DNA of 64,000 nucleotides from Halobacteriales archaeon QS_1_68_20 (GTDB lineage Archaea; Halobacteriota; Halobacteria; Halobacteriales; PXRE01), in the NCBI GenBank assembly GCA_003021085.1, contig PXRE01000009.1:44106-108105 (forward strand). The letters run 5' to 3'. How positions within the stretch are numbered: the first letter of the stretch is position 1; each line of letters opens with the position of its first letter. Position numbers and translations under genes: made by a program. Below are positions 44,634 to 51,915 of the stretch, piece by piece. Below the pieces are notes generated by a model, which worked only from the letters and a program-made list of their open reading frames with translations, was not told the origin of the DNA and did no database searches.

Positions 44634-45737
44634 ATGGACCGGTTCACCGTCGCGTCCCTGAAGTACCGCCGCCTCGTCGCCCGCCACGGTCCGCGACTGG
44701 CGGCGGCGATTGTCCTCGTGGGGGCGCTGATCGCGGCCGGCGGGGCCGTCCAGTTCGCCGCCCCGCCGACCGAGCGGGTCACGGAGACGGTGACCCACGG
44801 GTCCGTCGACACCTCGGTGACCACGGAAGCGCGGGTGACCGGCGACTCCCGCTTCTACGACGGCGGGACCGTCCTCGTCGACGAACCGGTGTACCTCCGC
44901 GAGGCGGCGCCTGAACTGACCGTCACCGTCGGCACCACGCCACCGGGGGCGGAGGCGACCGTCGAGCAGTCGCTGGTGCTGGTGTACCGCGCCGAGGTCG
45001 ACGGCGACCGCTTCTGGACGCGCCGGGAGACCCTGGCCACCGAGGAGACGACCGTGGACGGCGGCGAGGCCACCGTGGCCGCGACGATCAACGTCTCCGC
45101 CGTCGCGGCGCAGGTGCGGACCTACGAGAAAGAACTCGGCGGCGACGGCGACGTCTCGGTCTCCGTGCGCCACGAGGTCAGCTACCGGACGGCCGACCGC
45201 GAAGGTGAGTTTGCGAACGCCGCGTCGCTGACGTTCGGCCGCCGGACCTACGCGCTCGGTGGCGGCCTCGGCGGGTCACGGGATCTCACGAGCCAGCGGA
45301 CCCGGGTCCGTCCGGATCCGGACGCCAACCTCGTCGTCGGCGTCGCGGGCCACGACCTCGCGGTCCCGGAGACGGGACTGGGCACGGTGGTGCTCGCGCT
45401 CGCCCTGTTCGTGGTCGCCGCCGACGTCAGGGTCCGGTACCGCAACGGGGTCGACCTGGGCGCGGTCGAACGCCGTCTCACGCGGACGCAGTTCGAGGAG
45501 TGGATCTCCCACGGCCGCATCCCGACCGACGCGGGGACCTGCCGGATCCAGGTGGCTTCGCTAGACGACCTGGTCGACCTCGCCATCGACTGTAACAAGC
45601 GCGTCGTCTACGACCGGGCCCGTGAACTGCACGCCGTCGTGGACGCCGAGACCGTCTACTACTACGGCAACGTCTCGGACTGGTCGACCGCCGACACGGA
45701 GTTCCAGTTCCTCTCGGAGACGGAGCTAGAACCGTGA
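44634..45737 (+). CDS. DUF5305 membrane-anchored protein
   Basis: 367 residues. TM helix at 22-42 (LAAAIVLVGALIAAGGAVQF), extracellular beta domain (about 50-225: ERVTETVTHGSVDTSVTTEA, then YLREAAPELTVTVGTTPPG), second TM at about 240-265, and a cytoplasmic domain ending with EEWISHGRIPTDAG. The pattern matches DUF5305, which in haloarchaea accompanies signal-peptidase and TasA-like genes. It is probably an assembly or anchoring factor of the same operon. Confidence 0.75.
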   Translation: MDRFTVASLKYRRLVARHGPRLAAAIVLVGALIAAGGAVQFAAPPTERVTETVTHGSVDTSVTTEARVTGDSRFYDGGTVLVDEPVYLREAAPELTVTVGTTPPGAEATVEQSLVLVYRAEVDGDRFWTRRETLATEETTVDGGEATVAATINVSAVAAQVRTYEKELGGDGDVSVSVRHEVSYRTADREGEFANAASLTFGRRTYALGGGLGGSRDLTSQRTRVRPDPDANLVVGVAGHDLAVPETGLGTVVLALALFVVAADVRVRYRNGVDLGAVERRLTRTQFEEWISHGRIPTDAGTCRIQVASLDDLVDLAIDCNKRVVYDRARELHAVVDAETVYYYGNVSDWSTADTEFQFLSETELEP

Positions 45738-45845
45738 CCAGTTCCGCTATCTGAACTGATCAATTAGGACAAATTTAACCGAAACCAGTTACGTGGGGGT
45801 GGTAATCTCTAACCTTGTCGGGTCCGTAGCTAACTACAGTACGTT

Positions 45846-47780
45846 ATGACCGACATCGGTGGATCCCACGATCACGTTGCGCGCGTCGACCTAGACGACG
45901 AGCGCGTCCGTTACGAGGGTATCGACGAGGAAGACGCGAAGAAGTACATCGGGGCCAGGGGGCTCGGCGTGAAGTACGTCTTCGAGCAGGGGCCGGACGT
46001 GGACCCACTCGGTCCGGAAAACCTGCTGGCGTTCATGAACGGGCCGCTCACGGGGACCCAGGTAACCATGAGCGGTCGGATCGCCGTCTGCACGAAGTCG
46101 CCGCTGACCGACACCGTCACGGACTCACACCACGGGGGCTGGTCGGGGGCGCGACTGAAGTGGGCCGGCTTCGACGGCCTGCTGTTCGAGGACGAGGCCG
46201 ACGAACCGGTGTACGCCTACGTCGAGGACGGCGAGGTCGAACTCCGGGACGCCTCTCACCTCTGGGGCAAGGGCGTCCACGAGACCCGGAACGAACTCGA
46301 ATCCGAGGTCGACGGCACGTACGGTCAGGACCTCTCGATGATGGCCATCGGCCAGGCCGGCGAGAACCTTGTGCGGTACGCCTGCATCGTCAACGAGGAC
46401 GACCGCGCGTCCGGGCGCGGGGGCACGGGCGCGGTGATGGGCGCGAAGAACCTCAAGGCCATCGTCGTGAAGGCGTCGACCGACATGCCGGAACCGGCCG
46501 ACCAGGAGACGTTCCGGGAGGGCCACCGGCAGGCCATGCAGGCCATCCAGGAGTCCGACGTCACCGGCCCCAACGAGGGCGGCCTGTCGCTATACGGGAC
46601 CAACGTCCTGATGAACATCACCGAGGAGATGGACGCCCTCCCGACCGAGAACTCCCACTACACCTCGACGCACTCGGAGGCCGACATCTCGCCCGAGGAA
46701 CCGAACATCGACGCGGAGAACGTCTCCGGCGAGGAGATCCGCGAGACCATCATGGTGGACGAACCGACCTGTCACTCCTGTCCGGTGGCCTGCAAGAAGG
46801 AGGTCGAGGTCGACGTCCACCACAAGGGCGAGGACATGAACGTCCGGATGGAGTCGTTCGAGTACGAGTCGGCGTGGGCGCTGGGCCCGCACTCGATGAA
46901 CGACGACAAGGGCAAGGTCGCGTTGATGATCGACATCTGCAACGACGTCGGCATGGACACCATCGAGGCCGGCAACGCCCTCTCGACTGCGATGGAGGCC
47001 GACGAGGAGGGTCTGGTCGACGCCGACGTCGACTGGGGCGACGCCGACCGGATGATCGAGATGCTGGAGGAGATCGCCCACCGCGAGAACGACGTGGCCG
47101 ACACACTCGCGGAAGGACCGGCCCACGCCGCCGAGGAGTGGGGCGACCCCGGCATCTCGATGAACGTCAAGGGCCAGTCCATCCCGGCGTACGACCCCCG
47201 CACCATGAAGGGAATGGCCATCGGCTACGCCACAAGCAACCGCGGGGCCTGCCACCTCCGGGCGTACACGCCCGCCGCCGAGATTCTCGGCATCCCCGAG
47301 AAGGTCGACCCGCAGGACCCCGAGGGCAAGGGCGAACTCTGCGCGACCTTCCAGGACCTGCACGCCATCTCCGACAGCTTCGACATCTGCAAGTTCAACG
47401 CCTTCGCGGAGGGCATCGAGGAGTACGTCCTGCAGTTCAACGGCATGACCGGCCTGGACTACAGCGAGGAGGACCTGCTGGAGGCCGGCGAGCGCATCTA
47501 CAACCTCGAACGGTACTACAACAACCTCGCCGGGTTCGACGGCGACGACGACGACCTGCCGGATCGGTTCGTGGAAGGCAAGGAGGACGCCATCCCCGCC
47601 CAGGGCGCCAACGAGGGCGGCCTCGCCGAACTCGACCAGCTCAAAGACGAGTACTACGACGTCCGCGAGTGGGTCGACGGCGTCGTGCCCGAGGAGAAAC
47701 TGGACGAACTCGACATCGAGATCGGTCCCGGCACCGGCGTCTCCGGCGGCGACGGCGCCGCCGCGCCGTCGGACGACTGA
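45846..47780 (+). CDS. aor: Aldehyde ferredoxin oxidoreductase (tungsten enzyme)
   Basis: 644 residues. The N-terminal AOR domain (RGLGVKYVFEQGPDVDP, MNGPLTGTQVTMSGRIAV, SHHGGWSGARLKWAGFDG) binds the tungstopterin. The [4Fe-4S] ligands are CHSCPVAC (residues about 309-316) and the distant Cys in DSFDICKFN (about 514). It oxidises aldehydes to acids using ferredoxin. It is a monocistronic unit with an AT-rich upstream region (acaaatttaacc near 45770). An acidic Gly-rich tail ends the protein. Confidence 0.95.
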   Translation: MTDIGGSHDHVARVDLDDERVRYEGIDEEDAKKYIGARGLGVKYVFEQGPDVDPLGPENLLAFMNGPLTGTQVTMSGRIAVCTKSPLTDTVTDSHHGGWSGARLKWAGFDGLLFEDEADEPVYAYVEDGEVELRDASHLWGKGVHETRNELESEVDGTYGQDLSMMAIGQAGENLVRYACIVNEDDRASGRGGTGAVMGAKNLKAIVVKASTDMPEPADQETFREGHRQAMQAIQESDVTGPNEGGLSLYGTNVLMNITEEMDALPTENSHYTSTHSEADISPEEPNIDAENVSGEEIRETIMVDEPTCHSCPVACKKEVEVDVHHKGEDMNVRMESFEYESAWALGPHSMNDDKGKVALMIDICNDVGMDTIEAGNALSTAMEADEEGLVDADVDWGDADRMIEMLEEIAHRENDVADTLAEGPAHAAEEWGDPGISMNVKGQSIPAYDPRTMKGMAIGYATSNRGACHLRAYTPAAEILGIPEKVDPQDPEGKGELCATFQDLHAISDSFDICKFNAFAEGIEEYVLQFNGMTGLDYSEEDLLEAGERIYNLERYYNNLAGFDGDDDDLPDRFVEGKEDAIPAQGANEGGLAELDQLKDEYYDVREWVDGVVPEEKLDELDIEIGPGTGVSGGDGAAAPSDD

Positions 47781-47839
47781 AGAGCGACCCGAGTTCGCCG
47801 TTTCTTTTCCGCGCTCGACCGCCGAGCGGACCGCTCACG

Positions 47840-47869
47840 TATATGAACATATGCACATATGTTCATATA
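47840..47869. promoter_or_regulatory. 30-bp AT-rich palindrome
   Basis: tatatgaacatatg (47840-47853) and catatgttcatata (47856-47869) are perfect complements separated by ca. It lies between the convergent aor and NUDIX genes in otherwise GC-rich DNA. It could be a shared terminator hairpin or a protein-binding site. Confidence 0.7.
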
Positions 47870-47910
47870 TTCGGCGACCGACGCGGCCGTCGACCGGCGA
47901 CCGGGGCCGA

Positions 47911-48411
47911 TCAATCCCCGAAGCGGTCCCGGACGACCGTGGTGTTCACGAGGTCGTCCGGGGGCGATTCGAACCACCGGGCTTCGACGTTCTCCCGGGT
48001 CGGCAGGTCCCTCCCGGCGGGGCCGCGGTCGAGCGTGATCCGACAGACGACGTAGAACAGCGGCGCCGTCTCGTCCCCGTGGACCCCCACCTGCCGGTAC
48101 ACCCAGCGGGGCGTCACGCTGGCGACGGAGACGCCGAGGTCCGCCTCGACGGCCGCCCGCAGACGGCCATCGAAGTCGGTCACCTCGCCCACGCCTGACC
48201 CCGGGAGTCGCCACCCGTCGAACGAGTCCGCGCCGCGATAGCGAACCAACAACAGGCGGCCGTCGCCGTCCCGGAGGATCCCCGCGACGGCGCGGTTCCG
48301 CCGCGATTCGACGGCCGGGCGGCGCCGCTCGAAGGACCCGTCGTCCAGCGAGGTCCGGAGGTCGACTATCTCGACGTCCGGGTCCGTGAGCACCTCGGGG
48401 AGCGTCGTCAT
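47911..48411 (-). CDS. NUDIX hydrolase with a degenerate Nudix box
   Basis: 166 residues. The fold is recognisable from RAVAGILRDGDGRLLLVRYR, GWRLPGSGVGEVTDFDGRL, then RAAVEADLGVSVASVTPRW and LFYVVCRI. The Nudix box (G-x5-E-x7-R-E-x2-E-E) is incomplete: the usual REuxEE reads RAAVEA. Catalysis may be weak or lost, and the protein may act as a sensor. Three bases separate it from the upstream flavin reductase gene, so they form one operon. Confidence 0.8.
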   Translation of the reverse strand: MTTLPEVLTDPDVEIVDLRTSLDDGSFERRRPAVESRRNRAVAGILRDGDGRLLLVRYRGADSFDGWRLPGSGVGEVTDFDGRLRAAVEADLGVSVASVTPRWVYRQVGVHGDETAPLFYVVCRITLDRGPAGRDLPTRENVEARWFESPPDDLVNTTVVRDRFGD

Positions 48412-48414
48412 GGC

Positions 48415-48966
48415 TCACCCCCGAGTCGGCGCGTCGGCGGCAACCGCGTCGCGCCGTCGCGCGGCCTGCACGACCCGCCGGCCGAGTTCGTCGACTCGGT
48501 CGGCGTACTCCTCGTCCACGAACTCGCCATCGCTGATCACGTTCTTCGCCTGCGGGAGCGCGACCTGGTGGGCGAGCACGTCGGCGTGGAGCACGCGACA
48601 CGTCTCCCGGAGGTGCGCCAGCGTCGCGCCCGGGAACCGGCCGCCCGCGACCGCCAGCAGGCCGACCGGCGTCGCCTCGAACTCGTCGAACCCGCAGTAG
48701 TCCAGCGCCGCCTTCAGCGCCGACGAGTAGGTGCCGTGGTACACCGGCGTCCCCAGCAGGACCCCGTCGGCGGCACGAACCCGCGCCCGAAACGCGTCGG
48801 CGTCCCCGGCGTTCCGCCGGTCGCTGTCGTACACCGGGAGGTCGAACTCCCGCAGGTCCAGTTGCTCGGCGTCGGCGCCGGCCGCCGAAACCGCCCGGTC
48901 GAGCGCCTGTCGGGTGAAACTGTGCTCGCCGAGACTGCCGCCGACCGCGAGGACGTTCGCTGTCAT
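48415..48966 (-). CDS. NAD(P)H-dependent FMN reductase
   Basis: 183 residues. Flavodoxin-like fold: NVLAVGGSLGEHSFTRQALD binds the FMN phosphate. LGTPVYHGTYSSALKAALDY is the second FMN loop, and LLAVAGGRFPGATL is the third. Family members reduce FMN, azo compounds or chromate. The ATG at 48966 gives the proper N-terminal strand. It is the first gene of a two-gene operon with the NUDIX protein. Confidence 0.9.
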   Translation of the reverse strand: MTANVLAVGGSLGEHSFTRQALDRAVSAAGADAEQLDLREFDLPVYDSDRRNAGDADAFRARVRAADGVLLGTPVYHGTYSSALKAALDYCGFDEFEATPVGLLAVAGGRFPGATLAHLRETCRVLHADVLAHQVALPQAKNVISDGEFVDEEYADRVDELGRRVVQAARRRDAVAADAPTRG

Positions 48967-49211
48967 GCTACCCGGTCGTTCGACCGACGGGGAAATACGC
49001 TTTTGCTGAAGCCAGTTCGTGTAGAATAGCAAACAGTAATCGGGCAGTGGTCGCCCGCGGAACCGTCGATTCCGCCGGTACTGCACCGCCGTGGCCGGGG
49101 CCGTTCGTCGCGTCGGACGACGTCAGCCTCGTTTCGACTTCGCCTCCAGGGGGGTGCGGAGCGTCGCCCGCCGGCGAGCGCTTCACCCGGCCAGCGAGAC
49201 GTTGTCCGCTC

Positions 49212-49227
49212 CTGAAATCGATTTCAG
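49212..49227. promoter_or_regulatory. 16-bp perfect palindrome upstream of the VOC gene
   Basis: ctgaaatcgatttcag, 40 bases upstream of the ATG at 49267. This is the position of an operator for an HTH repressor. The remainder of 48967-49266 shows no gene. Confidence 0.5.
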
Positions 49228-49266
49228 CGAGTGCCTTTGGGACTCGGGCCGCTAGAAAGCGACGGC

Positions 49267-49759
49267 ATGACCGACGACGACTTCCGGGTCGACGGCATCG
49301 ACCACGTGGCGCTGACGGTGCCCGTCCGGGGCGAGGCGGCCGAGTGGTACGCGGACGTCCTCGGGCTGGAACGGCTGGAGGATTACGACCTGTGGGCCGA
49401 CCCACCGCGTCGTCGACGTGACCGACGACGGGTTCGTGCTGGAACGGCTGGAGGATTACGACCTGTGGGCCGACCCCGGCGGACCGCTCGTCGTCTCCAG
49501 CGACGGCGGGGAGACGATGCTGGCGCTGTCCGCCGGGTCGCGGGACGAACCGGAACTGCGGCACCTCGCGTTCCGGACCGACGGCGAGGGCTTTCTCACC
49601 TGCGTCGACCGCCTGGCGGCCCGTCCGGACGTGGCCGTCGAGGGCCGCGGCGACGTCGTCGACCACGACCTCTCGTACTCGGTATACTTCGAGGACCCCT
49701 ACGGCCACCGGTTCGAGGTCACCACCTACGACTACGAACGGGTCGCGGCCGGTCTCTGA
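49267..49759 (+). pseudogene. VOC (glyoxalase-like) protein disrupted by a 73-bp duplication
   Basis: The N-terminus DDDFRVDGIDHVALTVPVRG to LGLERLEDYDLWADP and the C-terminus GGPLVVSSDGGETMLALSAG to PYGHRFEVTTYDY are both good VOC sequence. Between them 39 bases (49365-49403) are repeated at 49438-49476 with 34 foreign bases between. The 73-base insertion shifts the frame. Removing it restores a normal protein of about 139 residues with metal ligands His near the start and Glu in the last strand. The intact gene would be a metal-dependent glyoxalase or dioxygenase-like enzyme. Confidence 0.85.
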
Positions 49760-49797
49760 CCGTCCGGAAGCCCCACGACCCCGCCGCCGGCGGTCGC

Positions 49798-50154
49798 TCA
49801 GACCCCGACGATCACGGCGTCGCGTATCTCCAGGGCGGTCTCGAACTCCCCGAGGCGGCCCTCCCGCCGGCCGAGGCGGCGCAGTTGCTCGGTGTGGGCG
49901 CGCCGGACGGCGTCGACCTCCCGGTCGTCGAACCCCAGGCGCTCGCCGACCGTCTCCCAGTGGTCGGCGACGGCGAGAAACGCCTCGCGGTCCTCGTCGC
50001 GGTGGACGCGCTCGAACTCCCGGCGGTAGCGGCCGACCTCGTCGCCGAGTTCGGCCTGGACCACGTCCACCAGGTCCGACACCCGCGAGGGGTCGAGGCT
50101 GGACTTCGCGCCCGCCAGCAGGAGAATCTCGCCCTCGATGGGTTCGCCCGCCAT
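49798..50154 (-). CDS. Conserved haloarchaeal helical protein
   Basis: 118 residues. PIEGEILLLAGAKSSLDPSR, then VSDLVDVVQAELGDEVGRYR and an all-helical remainder. No family function is known to me. Its start lies directly after the first copy of a duplicated segment derived from the end of the neighbouring 92-residue gene. Confidence 0.6.
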   Translation of the reverse strand: MAGEPIEGEILLLAGAKSSLDPSRVSDLVDVVQAELGDEVGRYRREFERVHRDEDREAFLAVADHWETVGERLGFDDREVDAVRRAHTEQLRRLGRREGRLGEFETALEIRDAVIVGV

Positions 50155-50261
50155 CTCAACCCCCGGCGAGGACGGCCTTCCGGGCGAACCGTTCCCCCGG
50201 TGCCGCCCGGCGGTCTCGCCACATCTCAACCCCCGGCGCGGACGGCCTTCCGGGCGAACCG
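50152..50261. repeat. Direct repeat: two 40-bp copies, period 70
   Basis: 50152-50191 and 50222-50261 match except for one base, with a 30-base spacer. The second copy is the real 3' end of the gene 50226-50504 (minus strand, AVRAGG stop). The first is a displaced copy reading AVLAGG stop. Confidence 0.95.
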
Positions 50262-50504
50262 CTCGACCAGGCCGTCGATGTCCTCGCCCTCGAAGACCAC
50301 CCGCACCTCCGTCAACGTCAGCGACGGGCCGACGGACACACGGGTCGCCGTCAGGGTGGCCTCCCAGTCGTCGTCGGCGACGACGGCACTCCCGTCGGGC
50401 GTGGCCAGGCCGCCCTCGCGCTCGACCACCTCGCCGCCCAGGTTCTCCAGGTACCGGACCGCCAGGCGGACGGTGATGCCCCGGAAGGACCGCTCGACGC
50501 GCAT
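50226..50504 (-). CDS. Small protein ending in Gly-Gly, downstream of the MoaD-like gene
   Basis: 92 residues. MRVERSFRGITVRLAVRYLE, then EVVEREGGLATPDGSAVVAD and SLTLTEVRVVFEGEDI, ending ARKAVRAGG. It overlaps the MoaD-like gene by ATGA. Some MoaD-related proteins carry a comparable second domain (DUF1952-like), and this may be its separate form. The terminal GG is notable beside a ubiquitin-like modifier, but the fold is not clearly ubiquitin-like. Confidence 0.65.
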   Translation of the reverse strand: MRVERSFRGITVRLAVRYLENLGGEVVEREGGLATPDGSAVVADDDWEATLTATRVSVGPSLTLTEVRVVFEGEDIDGLVERFARKAVRAGG

Positions 50505-50920
50505 CAGTCCACACCGTACCAGAAGACCGTCTCGCCGCGGGTCCCCGGCGGATAGACGTCGTCCGGGAGGCCCTCGGGGGCGGTCCGTTCGGGGTCTCCG
50601 TCGTCGCCGGCGGTCCGTTCTCGGCCCGGATCGCCGTTCCCGCCGGCCACCGGCGGGAAGACGCTCACCGTGTCGCCGTCCGAGAGCGAGGTGTCCAGGC
50701 CCTCCTGGTGGACCACGTCGCGGCCGTTCAGCAGGACGCTGAGGTGCTCCCGCAGTTCGCCGTCGACGATCAGTTCCCCGTCGAGGCCGTCGTATTCGGA
50801 CTCCAGGGCAGCCAGCAGGTCCCCGACAGTGGTGCCGTCATCGACCTCCCGGTGGACCGTCTTCTGGCCGACCGCCTGCCGGAACGTGGCGAAAAACCGG
50901 AGTTCGAGTTCCGTCGTCAT
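50504..50920 (-). CDS. MoaD/SAMP-like ubiquitin-fold protein with a C-terminal tail
   Basis: 138 residues. The first 94 are a beta-grasp protein: TELELRFFATFRQAVGQKTV, LIVDGELREHLSVLLNGRDV, and DTVSVFPPVAGG, the diglycine end of MoaD/SAMP1. Such proteins carry sulfur for molybdopterin synthesis or are conjugated to lysines. Here a 44-residue acidic tail (NGDPGRERTAGDDGDPERTA onward) follows the GG. The tail would have to be cleaved before activation, or the protein does not work as a modifier. Overlaps both neighbours (ATGA-type). Confidence 0.8.
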   Translation of the reverse strand: MTTELELRFFATFRQAVGQKTVHREVDDGTTVGDLLAALESEYDGLDGELIVDGELREHLSVLLNGRDVVHQEGLDTSLSDGDTVSVFPPVAGGNGDPGRERTAGDDGDPERTAPEGLPDDVYPPGTRGETVFWYGVD

Positions 50921-51294
50921 CGCTTCCTGATGCCGTCGTCGACCAGTCGGAAGTTGCGCTCGCGGTCGATGCGGTCACCGACGGCGTCGTGGTCGTACAG
51001 TTGCCGGATCAACGCGAGGTGGAGGTTGCGCCACGCGATGGCGTAGATGGGCGACTGGCCCCACGCCCGGAGTTCGGGGACGAACTCGTCGTAGCGCTCG
51101 GCCCGGGCCTCCATCTGCTCGATGGCGTCGACGATGGCCGCCGCGGCCTCGCCGTCCTCCGCGTCACGGACGGCCTCGTTGATGCTGGCCTCGAACCCCT
51201 CGACGGCCCGCTCCATGTCCGCGACGGCGTCCTCGCTCCCTTCTGGCAACGACTCTACGATGGTGGCCGGAATCGTCAGTTCGACCTCGTCCAT
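50917..51294 (-). CDS. Conserved haloarchaeal helical protein, first gene of the MoaD-like operon
   Basis: 125 residues from the ATG at 51294. The VELTIPATIVESLPEGSEDA start is a strand. All-helical sequence follows (VADMERAVEGFEASINEAVR, AWRNLHLALIRQLYDHDAVG). Stop overlaps the MoaD-like start. No known function; co-expression suggests a link to sulfur-carrier metabolism. Confidence 0.6.
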   Translation of the reverse strand: MDEVELTIPATIVESLPEGSEDAVADMERAVEGFEASINEAVRDAEDGEAAAAIVDAIEQMEARAERYDEFVPELRAWGQSPIYAIAWRNLHLALIRQLYDHDAVGDRIDRERNFRLVDDGIRKR

Positions 51295-51368
51295 GCGCCG
51301 CCGTACGTGGCCGGGCGTCCTAAAGCCCCCTGCCAAGGTTTATCATTCGGTGGCGAATTGGCGGAGAC

Positions 51369-51911
51369 ATGTTCGGTGACGACGAAGACGACGGACGGGC
51401 GGGCGAGCGGCCAGGGGGCCACTCGCCCGACTACCCGGACGTCGCCGAACTCGCCCGCGGGGCCGAGGGCGCGTCGGTCACCGCGGCGCGTCTCCGTGGC
51501 GACGAGAAGTACTTCCCGGACTGTCGGCCGTTCCTCCAGGAGGGCCAGCAGCCACACCACCGATCCTGCTGACGACCTCCGGGTGGGCCTTCCAGGTCCA
51601 GGGGGTGTCGACCAGTGCGGACTACACGTACACGGAATTCGACGCGTCCGACGGTGGCGTCGCCGTCTGTACGGAGACCGAACTCCTCGTCGTGGTCGAC
51701 GACGAGTTCTGCGAGGTCCCCTACACCGGTTTCCAGGGCATCCTGCAGAACTGGGAGGGAATCGAGTTGCACGGCCGCGGCGACAAGAGCTACGTCCTCG
51801 ACGTCGCGTCGTCGGCCGACGAGCGCGAGGTCGAGGCCGCCGTCGACTACCTGCGTCGCCGCCTGCGCGCTTCCGCGTCGGAAAGAATTTTCTCCGGCCG
51901 TCGTAAATTGA
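51369..51911 (+). pseudogene. PH-like/unknown haloarchaeal protein, frameshifted
   Basis: The first frame (MFGDDEDDGRAGERPGG to FLQEGQQ) is continued in another frame (PPILLTTSGWAFQVQGVSTS, then YTYTEFDASDGGVAVCTETE to AVDYLRRRL). The switch lies near 51540-51555. The second part has the strand order of a PH-like domain. The second frame runs past the expected stop into the next gene, so a further indel near 51880-51910 is possible and the exact end is uncertain. Confidence 0.55.
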
Positions 51912-51915
51912 ATCT

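Noticed and set aside
49047..49421. 124-codon frame upstream of and into the VOC gene
   Set aside because: Low-complexity Pro/Gly-rich translation that runs into the VOC gene in the wrong frame. Treated as non-coding.
49365..50261. CRISPR-like spacing (36-40-base repeats, 30-34-base spacers)
   Set aside because: Each locus has only two copies, the repeats differ between loci, and they are pieces of adjacent genes. No cas genes are present.
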